This document shows, piece by piece, positions 9,184-17,799 of a DNA stretch of 64,000 nt; position 1 is the first letter of the stretch; every line of letters begins with the position of its first letter. The stretch comes from an uncultured Luteitalea sp. (GTDB taxonomy: Bacteria > Acidobacteriota > Vicinamibacteria > Vicinamibacterales > Vicinamibacteraceae), in NCBI GenBank assembly GCA_934541105.1, contig CAKTDA010000003.1:1-64000 (forward strand), read 5' to 3'. Under the pieces are notes generated by a model. It was not told the origin of the DNA, did no database searches, and saw only the letters and a list, made by a program, of their open reading frames with translations. Both the position numbers and the translations under genes were made by a program.

Positions 9184-10205
9184 CATTCGAGGACCGCGTG
9201 CAAGCTGTCGCGGCGGAGACGTTCGGCAGGCCGAAGCAGGGCTTCTCCCGGCGCGAAGCGCAGTTCCTCGCGCTTGTCATGCTGCACGCCGGCGTGTGCA
9301 TGAAGCGGCAGTACCTGACGCTGCATCAGACCGCGTACGGCCAGATCGTGCAGGACTTCTTCCGTCGCCTCGTTGCCGACGGCGTCGCCACGGCCTACTC
9401 GGCCATGCATGCCCAGGCGCGTGTGTATCACGTGCACCATCGGCGGCTCTATGCGGCCATTGGCGAGCCCCACAGTCGGCTTCGCAAGCCGATTGCCGTG
9501 GGGCGCGCCATGGAGCGCCTGATGGTACTCGACGCCGTCCTCGAGCACCGCGACGCCGTCTGGCTTGCCACCGAGGACGAGAAGCTGGCCCACTTCACGC
9601 ACCTCCTCGGCACCGGCATGCCGCGCGAGTGGTTGCCGCACGTGACGTTTGGCGAGGGCCCCACCCTCGTCCGTCGCTTCTTCGCGGAACGCCTGCCGAT
9701 CGCGATCGACGACGACGGGCGAGTGCATACGTTCGTGTACCTCGTGACGCGACCGTCGCCCATGGACCTCCGCGCCTTCCTCCACAACCATGCGGAACTC
9801 CTGCGCGGCCTGCCCGGCTGGCGCCTGCGCGTGCTGTTGCCGCCGCACCTGCGCGGCATGGAACACGCGTGCCGCGTCGCCTGTCACCAGGAACTGGCGA
9901 CGCCCATCCGGCCGGCGATGGTGGAGGAAGCGCGCTGGTATTTCGACCAGCGCCTCGCGCTCACGAGGGACGGGACACGACTGGCCGGGGCCGACGCCGC
10001 GCGGTACGAGCGCGCCTCGCGCGCCTTCGCGTCTCCTCGGTATGTGGCCCTGTACCGCGCGTGGCGTCGGCATGGCGTGCGCATCCTCCACGCGGCCTCC
10101 TCACCCGTGCTCGCCGATGCGATTGAGCGGCGCGTCGGGCGCATCGAATGCGGCGTGCTCGGGCAGCCCTACCTCCATCTCTCCAACCTGGTCGGTACCG
10201 CATGA
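9180..10205 (+). CDS. conserved unknown protein of the transfer region, 341 aa
   Basis: The ATG at 9180 overlaps the preceding stop (ATGA), so the two genes are likely translated together. The protein is soluble, Arg-rich and mostly helical, with no signal peptide or membrane segment. The N-terminal third contains a helix-turn-helix-like run (Ser-Arg-Arg-Glu-Ala-Gln-Phe-Leu-Ala-Leu). I see no relaxase signature (no HUH histidine triad). It is the last gene before a long inverted repeat, so a DNA-processing role in transfer is possible but unproven. Confidence 0.65.
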   Translation: MTFEDRVQAVAAETFGRPKQGFSRREAQFLALVMLHAGVCMKRQYLTLHQTAYGQIVQDFFRRLVADGVATAYSAMHAQARVYHVHHRRLYAAIGEPHSRLRKPIAVGRAMERLMVLDAVLEHRDAVWLATEDEKLAHFTHLLGTGMPREWLPHVTFGEGPTLVRRFFAERLPIAIDDDGRVHTFVYLVTRPSPMDLRAFLHNHAELLRGLPGWRLRVLLPPHLRGMEHACRVACHQELATPIRPAMVEEARWYFDQRLALTRDGTRLAGADAARYERASRAFASPRYVALYRAWRRHGVRILHAASSPVLADAIERRVGRIECGVLGQPYLHLSNLVGTA

Positions 10206-10662
10206 TGACGCGTGCATGCACCGAAGATGGGCACGAAGATGGCCGGGGGGCCTGTCTTCGCCCCGTCTGCCTCACGAGTGGCCGCCTCGGCCGATGCGTG
10301 TCCCTTCCCTCTGGTGAACCCCGGCGAGGCCGCAACCTGCGTACACACTGCGACTTGGGCGTGCGGGTCGACCGCACGGGGGCGGCGTTCTGTGCCGCCG
10401 CCACGCCCAGCCGTCGCCAGGCGATCACAGGAAGTCGGGGCGTGAACGACCCCCTCCCTAGACCCCCGGCGCGGTCTGCGCCGCGGCCCTGCGGGGTCGT
10501 TCACGCCCCTCCTTTGCCGCGATTTCGTTCCGCACGATCTGGCCCAGCGCCTGACCGGCTTATGGCCCGTCGGCGTTGCCCACCTCGGTGTTCGCGGCCG
10601 TGCCGACTCGTACGGCGCGCCTTGCACACTGCATCCCGTCACCGTTCCCGGAGGACACCGCC
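10206..10662. other. non-coding region between two transfer operon blocks
   Basis: About 460 bases with no convincing gene. It is very GC-rich in the second half and contains the perfect 17-base inverted repeat listed separately at 10437-10509. Position, between the unknown 341-aa gene and the RHH-like gene plus coupling protein, fits a promoter and possibly a transfer origin. Confidence 0.5.
10437..10509. repeat. perfect 17-bp inverted repeat, candidate oriT or operator
   Basis: The left arm (10437-10453) begins GGGGCGTGAACG and the right arm (10493-10509) is its exact reverse complement, with a 39-base spacer between them. The spacer holds a smaller GGCGCGG/CCGCGGC-like pairing. No run of T follows, so this is not a standard terminator. 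Long inverted repeats next to a small RHH-like gene and a coupling protein are typical of transfer origins, so oriT is a reasonable guess; a regulator binding site is the alternative. Confidence 0.6.
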
Positions 10663-10953
10663 ATGGCGCTTATCAAGCCCAGGACCCGTGGCAAGCAACT
10701 GGTCAGGCACCGCACGCGCCTCGACCGCGAGACCAACGAGACCCTCTACGCGTACGCGCACTTCCTCGGCGAGCCGACCGAGTACGTGCTCAATCAGGTG
10801 ATTGACACCGTGCTCGGGAAGGACAAGGACTTCCTGCAGTGGCGAGCCGAACACTCGGAGTCGTTCGTACCGCCCGGACTGCATCGGTTCCAGAGGCGCG
10901 CGGCGGGACCGTTGCGCGCCACCGTCACGGCGGTCGCGCCGGCAAATCACTGA
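10663..10953 (+). CDS. small RHH-like DNA-binding protein, 96 aa
   Basis: The ATG at 10663 is preceded by GGAGG (10650-10654). The basic N-terminus leads to a segment of the form Arg-Thr-Arg-Leu-Asp-Arg-Glu-Thr-Asn-Glu-Thr-Leu, then a helix and Pro-Thr-Glu-Tyr-Val-Leu-Asn-Gln-Val-Ile. This is the strand-helix-helix order of a ribbon-helix-helix fold. It lies between a 17-bp inverted repeat and the coupling protein gene, so it may be a relaxosome accessory protein or a repressor of the transfer genes. The fold call is by eye. Confidence 0.6.
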   Translation: MALIKPRTRGKQLVRHRTRLDRETNETLYAYAHFLGEPTEYVLNQVIDTVLGKDKDFLQWRAEHSESFVPPGLHRFQRRAAGPLRATVTAVAPANH

Positions 10954-10989
10954 CGCTCCACCACGTCTGCGTCTTCCCGGAGTGCCTCG

Positions 10990-12978
10990 ATGCTCCGCAC
11001 CCTGCTCGACGCCCGCACGCTCGTCGCGATGGCCGTGGCCCTTGCGGTGGGCGTGTGGGGCCTGCGCACACACCCGCTGCCGGCCGACAATGTGTTCCTG
11101 GCATTGATCGAGGCGCGCCGGCCCGACCTCTATCAGGCGCTGCAGTATGCGTACGCCAGCCTCTGGTTCTCGACGCCGTTCTTCAGTGCGTCGCTGCTCG
11201 GGTCGCTTTTCGCCATCGCCGCCTACCGGCACGCGCCGCGCCTCACGTTCCGCAGCCTGCCACGGTACGTGCCGCCCGAGTGTCGTCCGACGCCGTCGCT
11301 CGTGCTCGGCGAGGTGCACCACGAGACGCGTGCAGGACGCGCCGCCGATCCGCAGTGGCTCACGATTCCGCAGCGGGGGCTCTACACCGGTGTCATGGTC
11401 CTGGGCTCGGTCGGCACGGGCAAGACGTCCGCCTGCATGTACCCGTACGTGGATCAACTCGTGCGCTGGCGCAGTGACGACGCCGACCACAAGCTGGGCG
11501 GACTGGTGATGGAGGTCAAGGGCGACTTCTGCCGGCAGGTGCAGGCCATGCTGCGGGCCTGCGGGCGCGAGGCGGACTACGTCGAAGTGGGCCTCGATAC
11601 TGACGTCTGCTACAACCCGCTCCACAACGATCTCGACCCGTACGCGGTCGCGTATGCCATCGCCACGCTGCTGAACAACCTGTTCGGCAAGAGCAAGGAG
11701 CCGTTCTGGCAGCAGGCGTACACCGACCTGCTGAAGTTCGTCATCCTGCTGCGACGTCTCACCGACGGGTACACCACGTTCGCCGAGGTGTACCGGTACA
11801 TCCTGGACGAGCACCTGATCGACCGCGATATCCGGAAGTTGAAGGCCGCGCTGGAATCGCCGCCAGACGTGATCCTGATCGCCAACGACGATCACCACAT
11901 GCACGATCCGGGACGTGCATGGAGTCACTGGTATCAGGAAGACGCCGACCACATGGCGCACCCGTACGACAGTGAGCTGGAGGGGCATCTCGCTGAGAAG
12001 CAGGTGCAGTACCTCGTGCGGCCGGCACAGGGCACAGGATGGCGGGCACGCTGCCACCAGATGGAGGCGCTCGATCGCTGGTACGTACACAGCTGGAGTC
12101 GGCTCGACACGCGCCTTCGCTCCTCGATCACCGAAGGCATCGTTGTGTTCCTCTCGCTGTTCGACGACAACCCCGCCGTGCACCGTGCGTTCTGCCCACC
12201 GAGAAGTGCCTACCTCGGGACGCGTGCGCCGGGCGACCCGCGGCCGCTGGACAAGATCGACACGCTGCTCGATGCCGGCCGCATCCTGGCCTTGAACTTC
12301 CCGGTGGCGCTGAACCCGGGGCTGGCCCGCGTCATCGGCGTGATGCTGAAGCTGGACTTCCAGCGCGCGGTCCTGCAGCGCATCCCACAGATCAGCACCC
12401 ACCCCGAGCGCGTGTGGCGTGACCTGCTCTTCGTGTGCGACGAGTACCACGCGTTTGCCACCGTAGGAGAGACGGACCCGACTGGCGACGAGCGCACGTT
12501 CGCGCTGTCACGCCAGGGCCGCCTGATTCCGATCGTCGCCACTCAAAGCATCAGCTCGTTGCGATCCGTCCTGCCGGGCGACGAGAGCTGGCGCACGCTG
12601 CTCCAGTGCTTCCGCACGAAGGTGTTCCTCGCAACCAGCGACGAGTTCACCGCGCGCAACGCCGCCGAACTCTGCGGCAAGCGGGATCGCCTCAAGGCGC
12701 ACTACAGCCTCTCGGAGTCCGGACGTGATGCGCATGTCTCGCTCCTCACCGGGCGTGCCGCAGCCGGAAGGCAATCGATCACGGCGAGCAAGAGCTACTC
12801 GCCGACGAACGAGTACATCTTCGCGCCCCGCGCGTTCACGGAACTGCAGAACGCGCAAGCCATCGTCTTGCCGTACGACGGCGTGAACCCGCTGCCACCG
12901 CAGCTCTGCTACCTGAAGCCGCACTACCTGGACGTCCAGACCAGCTACTTCGATCACCTGGAGCGAGGCGCGCTATGA
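10990..12978 (+). CDS. virD4: VirD4/TraG-type coupling protein
   Basis: Type IV coupling ATPase that delivers the DNA-protein substrate to the secretion channel, 662 aa. Two N-terminal membrane segments (about 10-25 and 58-80) are followed by the motor domain with Walker A Gly-Ser-Val-Gly-Thr-Gly-Lys-Thr (139-146) and Walker B Leu-Leu-Phe-Val-Cys-Asp-Glu (about 479-485). The TraG-like Gln-Gly-Arg-Leu-Ile-Pro-Ile-Val-Ala-Thr-Gln-Ser segment follows Walker B. Length is normal for the family. The stop overlaps the start of virB11 by four bases. Confidence 0.88.
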   Translation: MLRTLLDARTLVAMAVALAVGVWGLRTHPLPADNVFLALIEARRPDLYQALQYAYASLWFSTPFFSASLLGSLFAIAAYRHAPRLTFRSLPRYVPPECRPTPSLVLGEVHHETRAGRAADPQWLTIPQRGLYTGVMVLGSVGTGKTSACMYPYVDQLVRWRSDDADHKLGGLVMEVKGDFCRQVQAMLRACGREADYVEVGLDTDVCYNPLHNDLDPYAVAYAIATLLNNLFGKSKEPFWQQAYTDLLKFVILLRRLTDGYTTFAEVYRYILDEHLIDRDIRKLKAALESPPDVILIANDDHHMHDPGRAWSHWYQEDADHMAHPYDSELEGHLAEKQVQYLVRPAQGTGWRARCHQMEALDRWYVHSWSRLDTRLRSSITEGIVVFLSLFDDNPAVHRAFCPPRSAYLGTRAPGDPRPLDKIDTLLDAGRILALNFPVALNPGLARVIGVMLKLDFQRAVLQRIPQISTHPERVWRDLLFVCDEYHAFATVGETDPTGDERTFALSRQGRLIPIVATQSISSLRSVLPGDESWRTLLQCFRTKVFLATSDEFTARNAAELCGKRDRLKAHYSLSESGRDAHVSLLTGRAAAGRQSITASKSYSPTNEYIFAPRAFTELQNAQAIVLPYDGVNPLPPQLCYLKPHYLDVQTSYFDHLERGAL

Positions 12979-13979
12979 GCAGCCTGGATCGCATCCTCCC
13001 GTTCCTGCGACCCATCGAGGACCTGCTGCAGGATCCGGCCATCACCGAGGTCATGATCAACGGTGGCGGACGTCACGTGTTCGTCGAGCGACGAGGGGCG
13101 CTCGAGCCGGTGCCGGGTCGCACGCTGGAAACCCGCAATCTCACGGTCGCCATCAAGAACATCGCACGCGCCTGCGGCGACGAGATCTCGGAGGTGCAGC
13201 CTGCGCTCGATGCCCGGCTCGAGGACGGCTCCCGCATTGCCGCGATGTTCCCGCCGTGCTCCGTGGATGGCCCGACGCTCACCGTGCGGAAGTTTACGCA
13301 CCGCTACACGCTGGACGAACTCGTCGACGTCGGCACCCTGTCGGCGGCGCTTGCACGCGTGCTCACGGACGCGGTGCGGGAGCGGATGAACATCCTCATC
13401 TCCGGCGGGACCGGTACCGGCAAGACCACGCTCCTGAACGCGCTCGCCTCCACCATCACTGCTGCCGACCGCATCGTCCTGATCGAGGAGACCTCCGAGA
13501 TCCTCATCGACAAGCCGAACCTGGTGCGCTTCGAGGCACGTCGGGAGCAGGCCCCGCTGGGTCAGGAGGACCCCCTGCCGGCGGTCACGATCGCGGACCT
13601 GTTGCGCGCCACGCTGCGGCACCGTCCGGACCGCATCCTGGTGGGGGAGGTCCGGGGCGCCGAGGCGTTCGACCTCCTGCAGGCGCTGAACACCGGTCAC
13701 CAGGGCACGCTCAGCACCATTCACGCGAACTCCGCCGAGCAGGCCCTCGCGCGTCTCGCGCACTGCGTGCTCACCGCCAACGTCGGCCTACCGCATCGCA
13801 GCACGCGCGAGGCGATTGCGCTGGCCATTCACCTGGTCGTGCACATCGACCGCGTGGGGGCATGCCGGGTCGTCTCCGAAGTGATCAGCGTGGGCGGGTA
13901 CGACGGGGTAGCCGACCGGTATCGGCTCGTTCCGTTCGGTGAACGCGGCGCGGGCGCCGTCAGCGGAGCTGCGCGATGA
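12975..13979 (+). CDS. virB11: VirB11/TrbB-family secretion ATPase
   Basis: Hexameric cytoplasmic ATPase of type II/IV secretion, 334 aa. The N-terminal domain contains Ile-Thr-Glu-Val-Met-Ile-Asn-Gly. The RecA-like domain has Walker A Gly-Gly-Thr-Gly-Thr-Gly-Lys-Thr (144-151), the Asp box around Leu-Ile-Glu-Glu-Thr, a Walker B region at Arg-Ile-Leu-Val-Gly-Glu-Val-Arg-Gly, and the His box Gly-His-Gln-Gly-Thr-Leu-Ser-Thr-Ile-His-Ala. All key motifs are intact. It is coupled to virD4 upstream and overlaps the downstream lipoprotein gene by four bases. Confidence 0.9.
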   Translation: MSSLDRILPFLRPIEDLLQDPAITEVMINGGGRHVFVERRGALEPVPGRTLETRNLTVAIKNIARACGDEISEVQPALDARLEDGSRIAAMFPPCSVDGPTLTVRKFTHRYTLDELVDVGTLSAALARVLTDAVRERMNILISGGTGTGKTTLLNALASTITAADRIVLIEETSEILIDKPNLVRFEARREQAPLGQEDPLPAVTIADLLRATLRHRPDRILVGEVRGAEAFDLLQALNTGHQGTLSTIHANSAEQALARLAHCVLTANVGLPHRSTREAIALAIHLVVHIDRVGACRVVSEVISVGGYDGVADRYRLVPFGERGAGAVSGAAR

Positions 13980-14449
13980 TCCGGCGCGTCGGTCCCGTGC
14001 TGCTGCTCGTTAGCCTCACCGCGTGCGGCGGTTCGTCCTCCAATCCGACTGCGCCCAGCCCGCCCACTTCGTTCCTGACGGGCACGTGGCGCGGCACGCT
14101 CACGATTCTGGTCGATCCTGGAACCCCGAACGCGCAGCCCGAGTCATCAGGGCCGGTCCAGTGGACGTTCGAGCCGGTGCCCGGCACCAACCTGCAGACC
14201 TTCCTCGCCTCGATGCAGGCGCAGCACCCGTGGTTCGCATCGACCGCGACTGGGTCCACCGCACTGACGCCAGGCAACACTCCGCCTGTGCAGATCAGCA
14301 CGCTCGGTGGCCACGACTCGCCCCGCGGCTGCCGCGGCACGTTCGGCAGTGTCGGCACCGCGCAGGCCACCCGCATCGAGGCCGACTTCACCGGAACCGA
14401 CTGCCAGTCGTCCACGTTCACCGGGCGAGTGGTGCTCACGAAGCAGTAG
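13976..14449 (+). CDS. putative lipoprotein, 157 aa
   Basis: A lipoprotein signal with lipobox Leu-Thr-Ala-Cys (Cys17) is followed by a Ser/Pro-rich linker. A mature domain begins Leu-Thr-Gly-Thr-Trp-Arg-Gly-Thr-Leu-Thr, a pattern common in small secreted beta-rich lipocalin-like proteins of Acidobacteriota. ATGA overlap with virB11 places it in the same operon. It could be the system's VirB7-like lipoprotein by function, but it is much longer than VirB7, so I leave the role open. Confidence 0.7.
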   Translation: MIRRVGPVLLLVSLTACGGSSSNPTAPSPPTSFLTGTWRGTLTILVDPGTPNAQPESSGPVQWTFEPVPGTNLQTFLASMQAQHPWFASTATGSTALTPGNTPPVQISTLGGHDSPRGCRGTFGSVGTAQATRIEADFTGTDCQSSTFTGRVVLTKQ

Positions 14450-14458
14450 GGAGACGCC

Positions 14459-15391
14459 ATGGCCATCGACAAGGACGCACCGGTCAGGTTCCTGCGCTCG
14501 GCCTTCCACGCGGACGACTGGGTCGCGGTCTTCCTGAAGTCGCACGACACGGGCGGCACCGCCCAGCGCGTCGGCCCCCTCTCACTGATCTGCCACCGGA
14601 AGTTCCAGGCGTGGTTGCGAGCCCAGAACGCCCGCCGCTTCAGCGTGTACGTCAGCATCAACGCCATCCGCCCGCAACGCCGCGCCCGCACGCGCGAGGC
14701 CATCGGCGAGATCCGCCATGTGTTCCTCGATGCCGACAAGGATGGCGACGGCGTGCTGCAGGCGATTGGGGCCCGGCGCGACCTGCCGCTTCCGTCGTAC
14801 GTGATCCGCTCCTCGCCCGGGCGGCTGCACGTGCTGTGGAAGGTGACGGACTTCACCAAGGAGACCGCCGAGGCGGTCCAGAAGCAGCTTGCGGGTGAAC
14901 TCGGCACGGACAAGGCCGCGACGTCGTGCGCACAGCTCACACGGCTGCCGGGCTTCCTGAATCACAAGTACACGCCGGGGTGTGAGGTCGTCGCCGACTA
15001 CGCCGACGCCATGGGCCTGGCGTCTCCTGACAGGTTCTCGGGGCCGAACGCGAAGCCCGATGCGGACCGTGCGGCCAACGGCTGCGCCGACCGTCTCGAG
15101 CGCGCCCGCCGCTACGTCGCGGCCATTCCGCCGGCCGTATCGGGGCAGCAGGGCGACCTCGCCACTTTTCGGGTCTGTTGTCGTCTGGTTCGCGGTTTCG
15201 CGCTCACGGACGACGAGGCACTCACAGCGATACAGGAGTGGAACGCCTCCTGCCGGCCACCATGGTCGGAGCGAGAACTGCGGGCGAAGTTAAGATCTGC
15301 ACGATGTTCAGGCAAGGAACCGGTCGGCGGGCTGGTCCGCTCATGGCGAAATCCGCACGTGACACCTCCAGGCAGTCGACCTGCGACGTGA
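14459..15391 (+). CDS. RepB-like primase
   Basis: 310 aa. The central domain resembles the RepB-type primase domain of plasmids and integrative elements. It has an acidic metal-binding segment Phe-Leu-Asp-Ala-Asp-Lys-Asp-Gly-Asp (89-97), a downstream Ser-Ser-Pro-Gly-Arg-Leu-His-Val-Leu-Trp strand, and the Thr-Arg-Leu-Pro-Gly-Phe-Leu-Asn-His-Lys motif. The C-terminal ~70 residues, with Asp-Asp-Glu-Ala-Leu and Trp-Ser-Glu-Arg-Glu-Leu-Arg-Ala-Lys, look like a PriCT-type helical domain. It likely primes the element's DNA after transfer or during replication. Nine bases separate it from the lipoprotein gene, so it may close the transfer operon. Confidence 0.75.
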   Translation: MAIDKDAPVRFLRSAFHADDWVAVFLKSHDTGGTAQRVGPLSLICHRKFQAWLRAQNARRFSVYVSINAIRPQRRARTREAIGEIRHVFLDADKDGDGVLQAIGARRDLPLPSYVIRSSPGRLHVLWKVTDFTKETAEAVQKQLAGELGTDKAATSCAQLTRLPGFLNHKYTPGCEVVADYADAMGLASPDRFSGPNAKPDADRAANGCADRLERARRYVAAIPPAVSGQQGDLATFRVCCRLVRGFALTDDEALTAIQEWNASCRPPWSERELRAKLRSARCSGKEPVGGLVRSWRNPHVTPPGSRPAT

Positions 15392-15407
15392 AGTCCCTAT
15401 CGGCCCG

Positions 15408-17315
15408 TCAGAGCCTCATCGCGCCCACAATCGTCTCCAGCTCTGCCTGTGCAGTCGGCGGCAGTAGGTCCCAGAAATCGTCTCCTGACAGAAGGCGGAT
15501 CAGTTTCTCGAGGTCCTTGCCCGCGAACCCGACTGGCAGTAGCGATTCCAGCGAGCCACGTGGCAGGATAAAGGTTCCCTTCTGGTGTTGGCTGGCTATA
15601 AAAGACTCAAGCTGTGCTGTCTCAGCCTGACTCAGATCCTTGCGCGCTCGGGTGTGTCGAGACTTCAGGTACGTCAGCAGTTCAGTTAGGCGTTCGGCGC
15701 CGCCTCCGGCCGCCATGTCATCCAAAGTTTGGAGAAGGCTCTGGGCATCCCGGCTCGCAGGGGCCTCGATCTGGCTCTTTAGCGAGGAGGCAGACACTGC
15801 GAATAGCGCTTTCACTGACGCATCGCCAATATCCTTTACGTAGTCCAGATCCGCGATCACTACGAAAGGCACCTTACACGCGGTGAGCAGCAGTTCGTAC
15901 TGCGGAAACAATGACTTTCCACCTACGCTAACAACTTCGTAGACCTTCCCACTGCCAGCGCCGAGCTTTAGGTGCCGGAAGACACGCTCGAAGAAGATGC
16001 GGTCTGATATTCCTTCGACCAGAATTACCAGATCGGCAAAGAAGAGCCGCTCGTTGTTCTGACTGTTTACAATGCCGAACAAGTGCTTGGGCTCAGGCAG
16101 TCCGCTGTCGGCAAGCCTCACGATGCGACTACGCTGTGCATCAGAGTACACTCGCGACACGTACTGAATCGTCGCTGGCGACACAAAGACTGGGGAGTGC
16201 GTTGCCATGACGAACTGGTTGCCTGTTTCGCTGGCGAGTTGCTCAAATAGAGTCATCAGTGTTTTCTGCCACCTAGGGTGCAGGTGCAGTTCAGGCTCGT
16301 CGATGACAATCAGCGCATCTCTCACGTTCAGCGCATAGATCGCGAAAAGATACGTGAGCAGTTCTCGCTCGCCTGCCGAAGCGGCGCCGACTCGAAACGA
16401 CGTCCCTTGTTTCGTCAGGATTACGTCGTACTGATTCAAGTAGGGGTTACTGCAATGCAGGTCCCAACTGTATCCAAGATTCTCGAGCGTCTTGCTAAAG
16501 AGTTGGAGCGCCGGGTCTGACCGAAACGTGTCGCGCGCTTTCCCATTGTCAAACTCTAGGAGCTCGCGCAGCCTCATGGCCAACCTGCCGACAGCTAACG
16601 CACTCACTGAGCCGCCGGCGCGCGATGAGGCGGCGTCGACTGTACGCTTGTTGTCGTACTCATTGAACTGCGCCAGCGAGACGGAGGAGGAGACACTGCC
16701 GGACGAACGATTGACCGGTAGCGACATCATCGGCGTGGCGAGTGGCGTACGGTCGTGCTCGGCCCTAAGGCGGCTGTGCGTTTCGTACGTTTCCAGATAG
16801 CTCCGAAAGGCCTCCTGCGCAGGGCGTTCAGCGGGCTGAAGGCCTCCGTTAACAATTTGATACGTAAGTACCTGCCCAGCTGCAAGATCCCCCATGTTCC
16901 ACGACGCGGCAACGCCGCCGGGAAACGAGGTGTAACGCGAGCGTGAGCGCTCCACAAGTTCCTCCGCCTCCGCCTTGCTACGTTCCATGTTTGCAATGTC
17001 AGAAGCGCTCACTTCGAGGTCAAGCTCGATTCGCTGAGTCAATCCGACACCCGCGCTGTGGGCCTCTAGCGACCGCGCGCTCAAACTGTCGTTGACCACC
17101 CATTCGTAGCGATCGGGCCAGTCCTCGACTGGGCTATGCCGAGGCAGCCAAGACTTCATCAGGAAGAGCCGAAGCGCCAGCACCGCGGTGTCGAGCAGAT
17201 TCGTCTTGCCTCCGCCATTGGGACCGATGAGGATTGCGATGTCGCTGGGCAGATGCAGTTCCTGCTTGTCAAGAAAGCTTCTGACATTCTCGACACCAAC
17301 TCGTCGTAGCTTCAT
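15408..17315 (-). CDS. OLD-family ATPase/TOPRIM nuclease
   Basis: 635 aa with the two-part OLD plan. The ABC-type ATPase has Walker A Gly-Pro-Asn-Gly-Gly-Gly-Lys-Thr (31-38), a signature-like Ser-Ala-Gly-Glu-Arg-Glu (about 311-317), Walker B Leu-Ile-Val-Ile-Asp-Glu-Pro-Glu-Leu-His (about 335-345) and an H-loop in Ala-Thr-His-Ser-Pro. The C-terminal TOPRIM domain has Leu-Val-Glu-Gly (about 428) and Asp-Leu-Asp (about 485). OLD proteins are nucleases with anti-phage roles. No UvrD-like helicase (GajB) is adjacent, so this looks like a stand-alone class 1 OLD rather than Gabija. It faces the primase gene tail to tail and is somewhat less GC-rich than its neighbours. Confidence 0.8.
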   Translation of the reverse strand: MKLRRVGVENVRSFLDKQELHLPSDIAILIGPNGGGKTNLLDTAVLALRLFLMKSWLPRHSPVEDWPDRYEWVVNDSLSARSLEAHSAGVGLTQRIELDLEVSASDIANMERSKAEAEELVERSRSRYTSFPGGVAASWNMGDLAAGQVLTYQIVNGGLQPAERPAQEAFRSYLETYETHSRLRAEHDRTPLATPMMSLPVNRSSGSVSSSVSLAQFNEYDNKRTVDAASSRAGGSVSALAVGRLAMRLRELLEFDNGKARDTFRSDPALQLFSKTLENLGYSWDLHCSNPYLNQYDVILTKQGTSFRVGAASAGERELLTYLFAIYALNVRDALIVIDEPELHLHPRWQKTLMTLFEQLASETGNQFVMATHSPVFVSPATIQYVSRVYSDAQRSRIVRLADSGLPEPKHLFGIVNSQNNERLFFADLVILVEGISDRIFFERVFRHLKLGAGSGKVYEVVSVGGKSLFPQYELLLTACKVPFVVIADLDYVKDIGDASVKALFAVSASSLKSQIEAPASRDAQSLLQTLDDMAAGGGAERLTELLTYLKSRHTRARKDLSQAETAQLESFIASQHQKGTFILPRGSLESLLPVGFAGKDLEKLIRLLSGDDFWDLLPPTAQAELETIVGAMRL

Positions 17316-17799
17316 GTGTAGCGATTCTTTCCGTCAGCGTAGCAATCGGCTGGCAATACGGCGCATTCGCAGACCGCAGTCAGTGTGTTCATCCGTCCAC
17401 ATGATGGAAAGGCCATCTCGGGAGCGTGAGGCGCGACCTCGAATGATTTCGAGGCGAACGCAGTGTACCCGTGCAGGCGATGCCGAGAGAATGGTCTTCT
17501 GCGATCTGCCTGGAAGTCCCAGTTCCGAAGTATCGAGTGCCGGGGGGCGACCGAACGCCATAACGTCAGCAACTTGGAGTCCCGGCACACTCAGGCTCTT
17601 GCGGGTGGTTGTAAGAAGTTCCGTCCTGCGCGAGTTCTACATCACAAGCAGCCTCCACCCGGTGGGCCGCGACGAGCTTTCGTCCGCGTACGCGCTCCAG
17701 CAGCACGTACGTCCCACTGTGTCTCGCCCTTCATACCGAATCGCGAGGCATCGCCCGCGTCGACGGTCCAGCACCCTCGACGTGACCCTGGAGGTCCAC
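17316..17799. other. non-coding stretch, about 480 bases
   Basis: It lies upstream of both the OLD-type gene (minus strand) and the small gene at 17800 (plus strand). No frame has believable protein composition. It presumably carries divergent promoters. I saw no clear repeats. Confidence 0.45.

Noticed and set aside
9180..10205. Relaxase
   Set aside because: No HUH histidine cluster or catalytic Tyr context was found by eye, so I left the protein as unknown.
15408..17315. Gabija system
   Set aside because: Only the OLD-like part is present; no UvrD-like helicase lies on either side.
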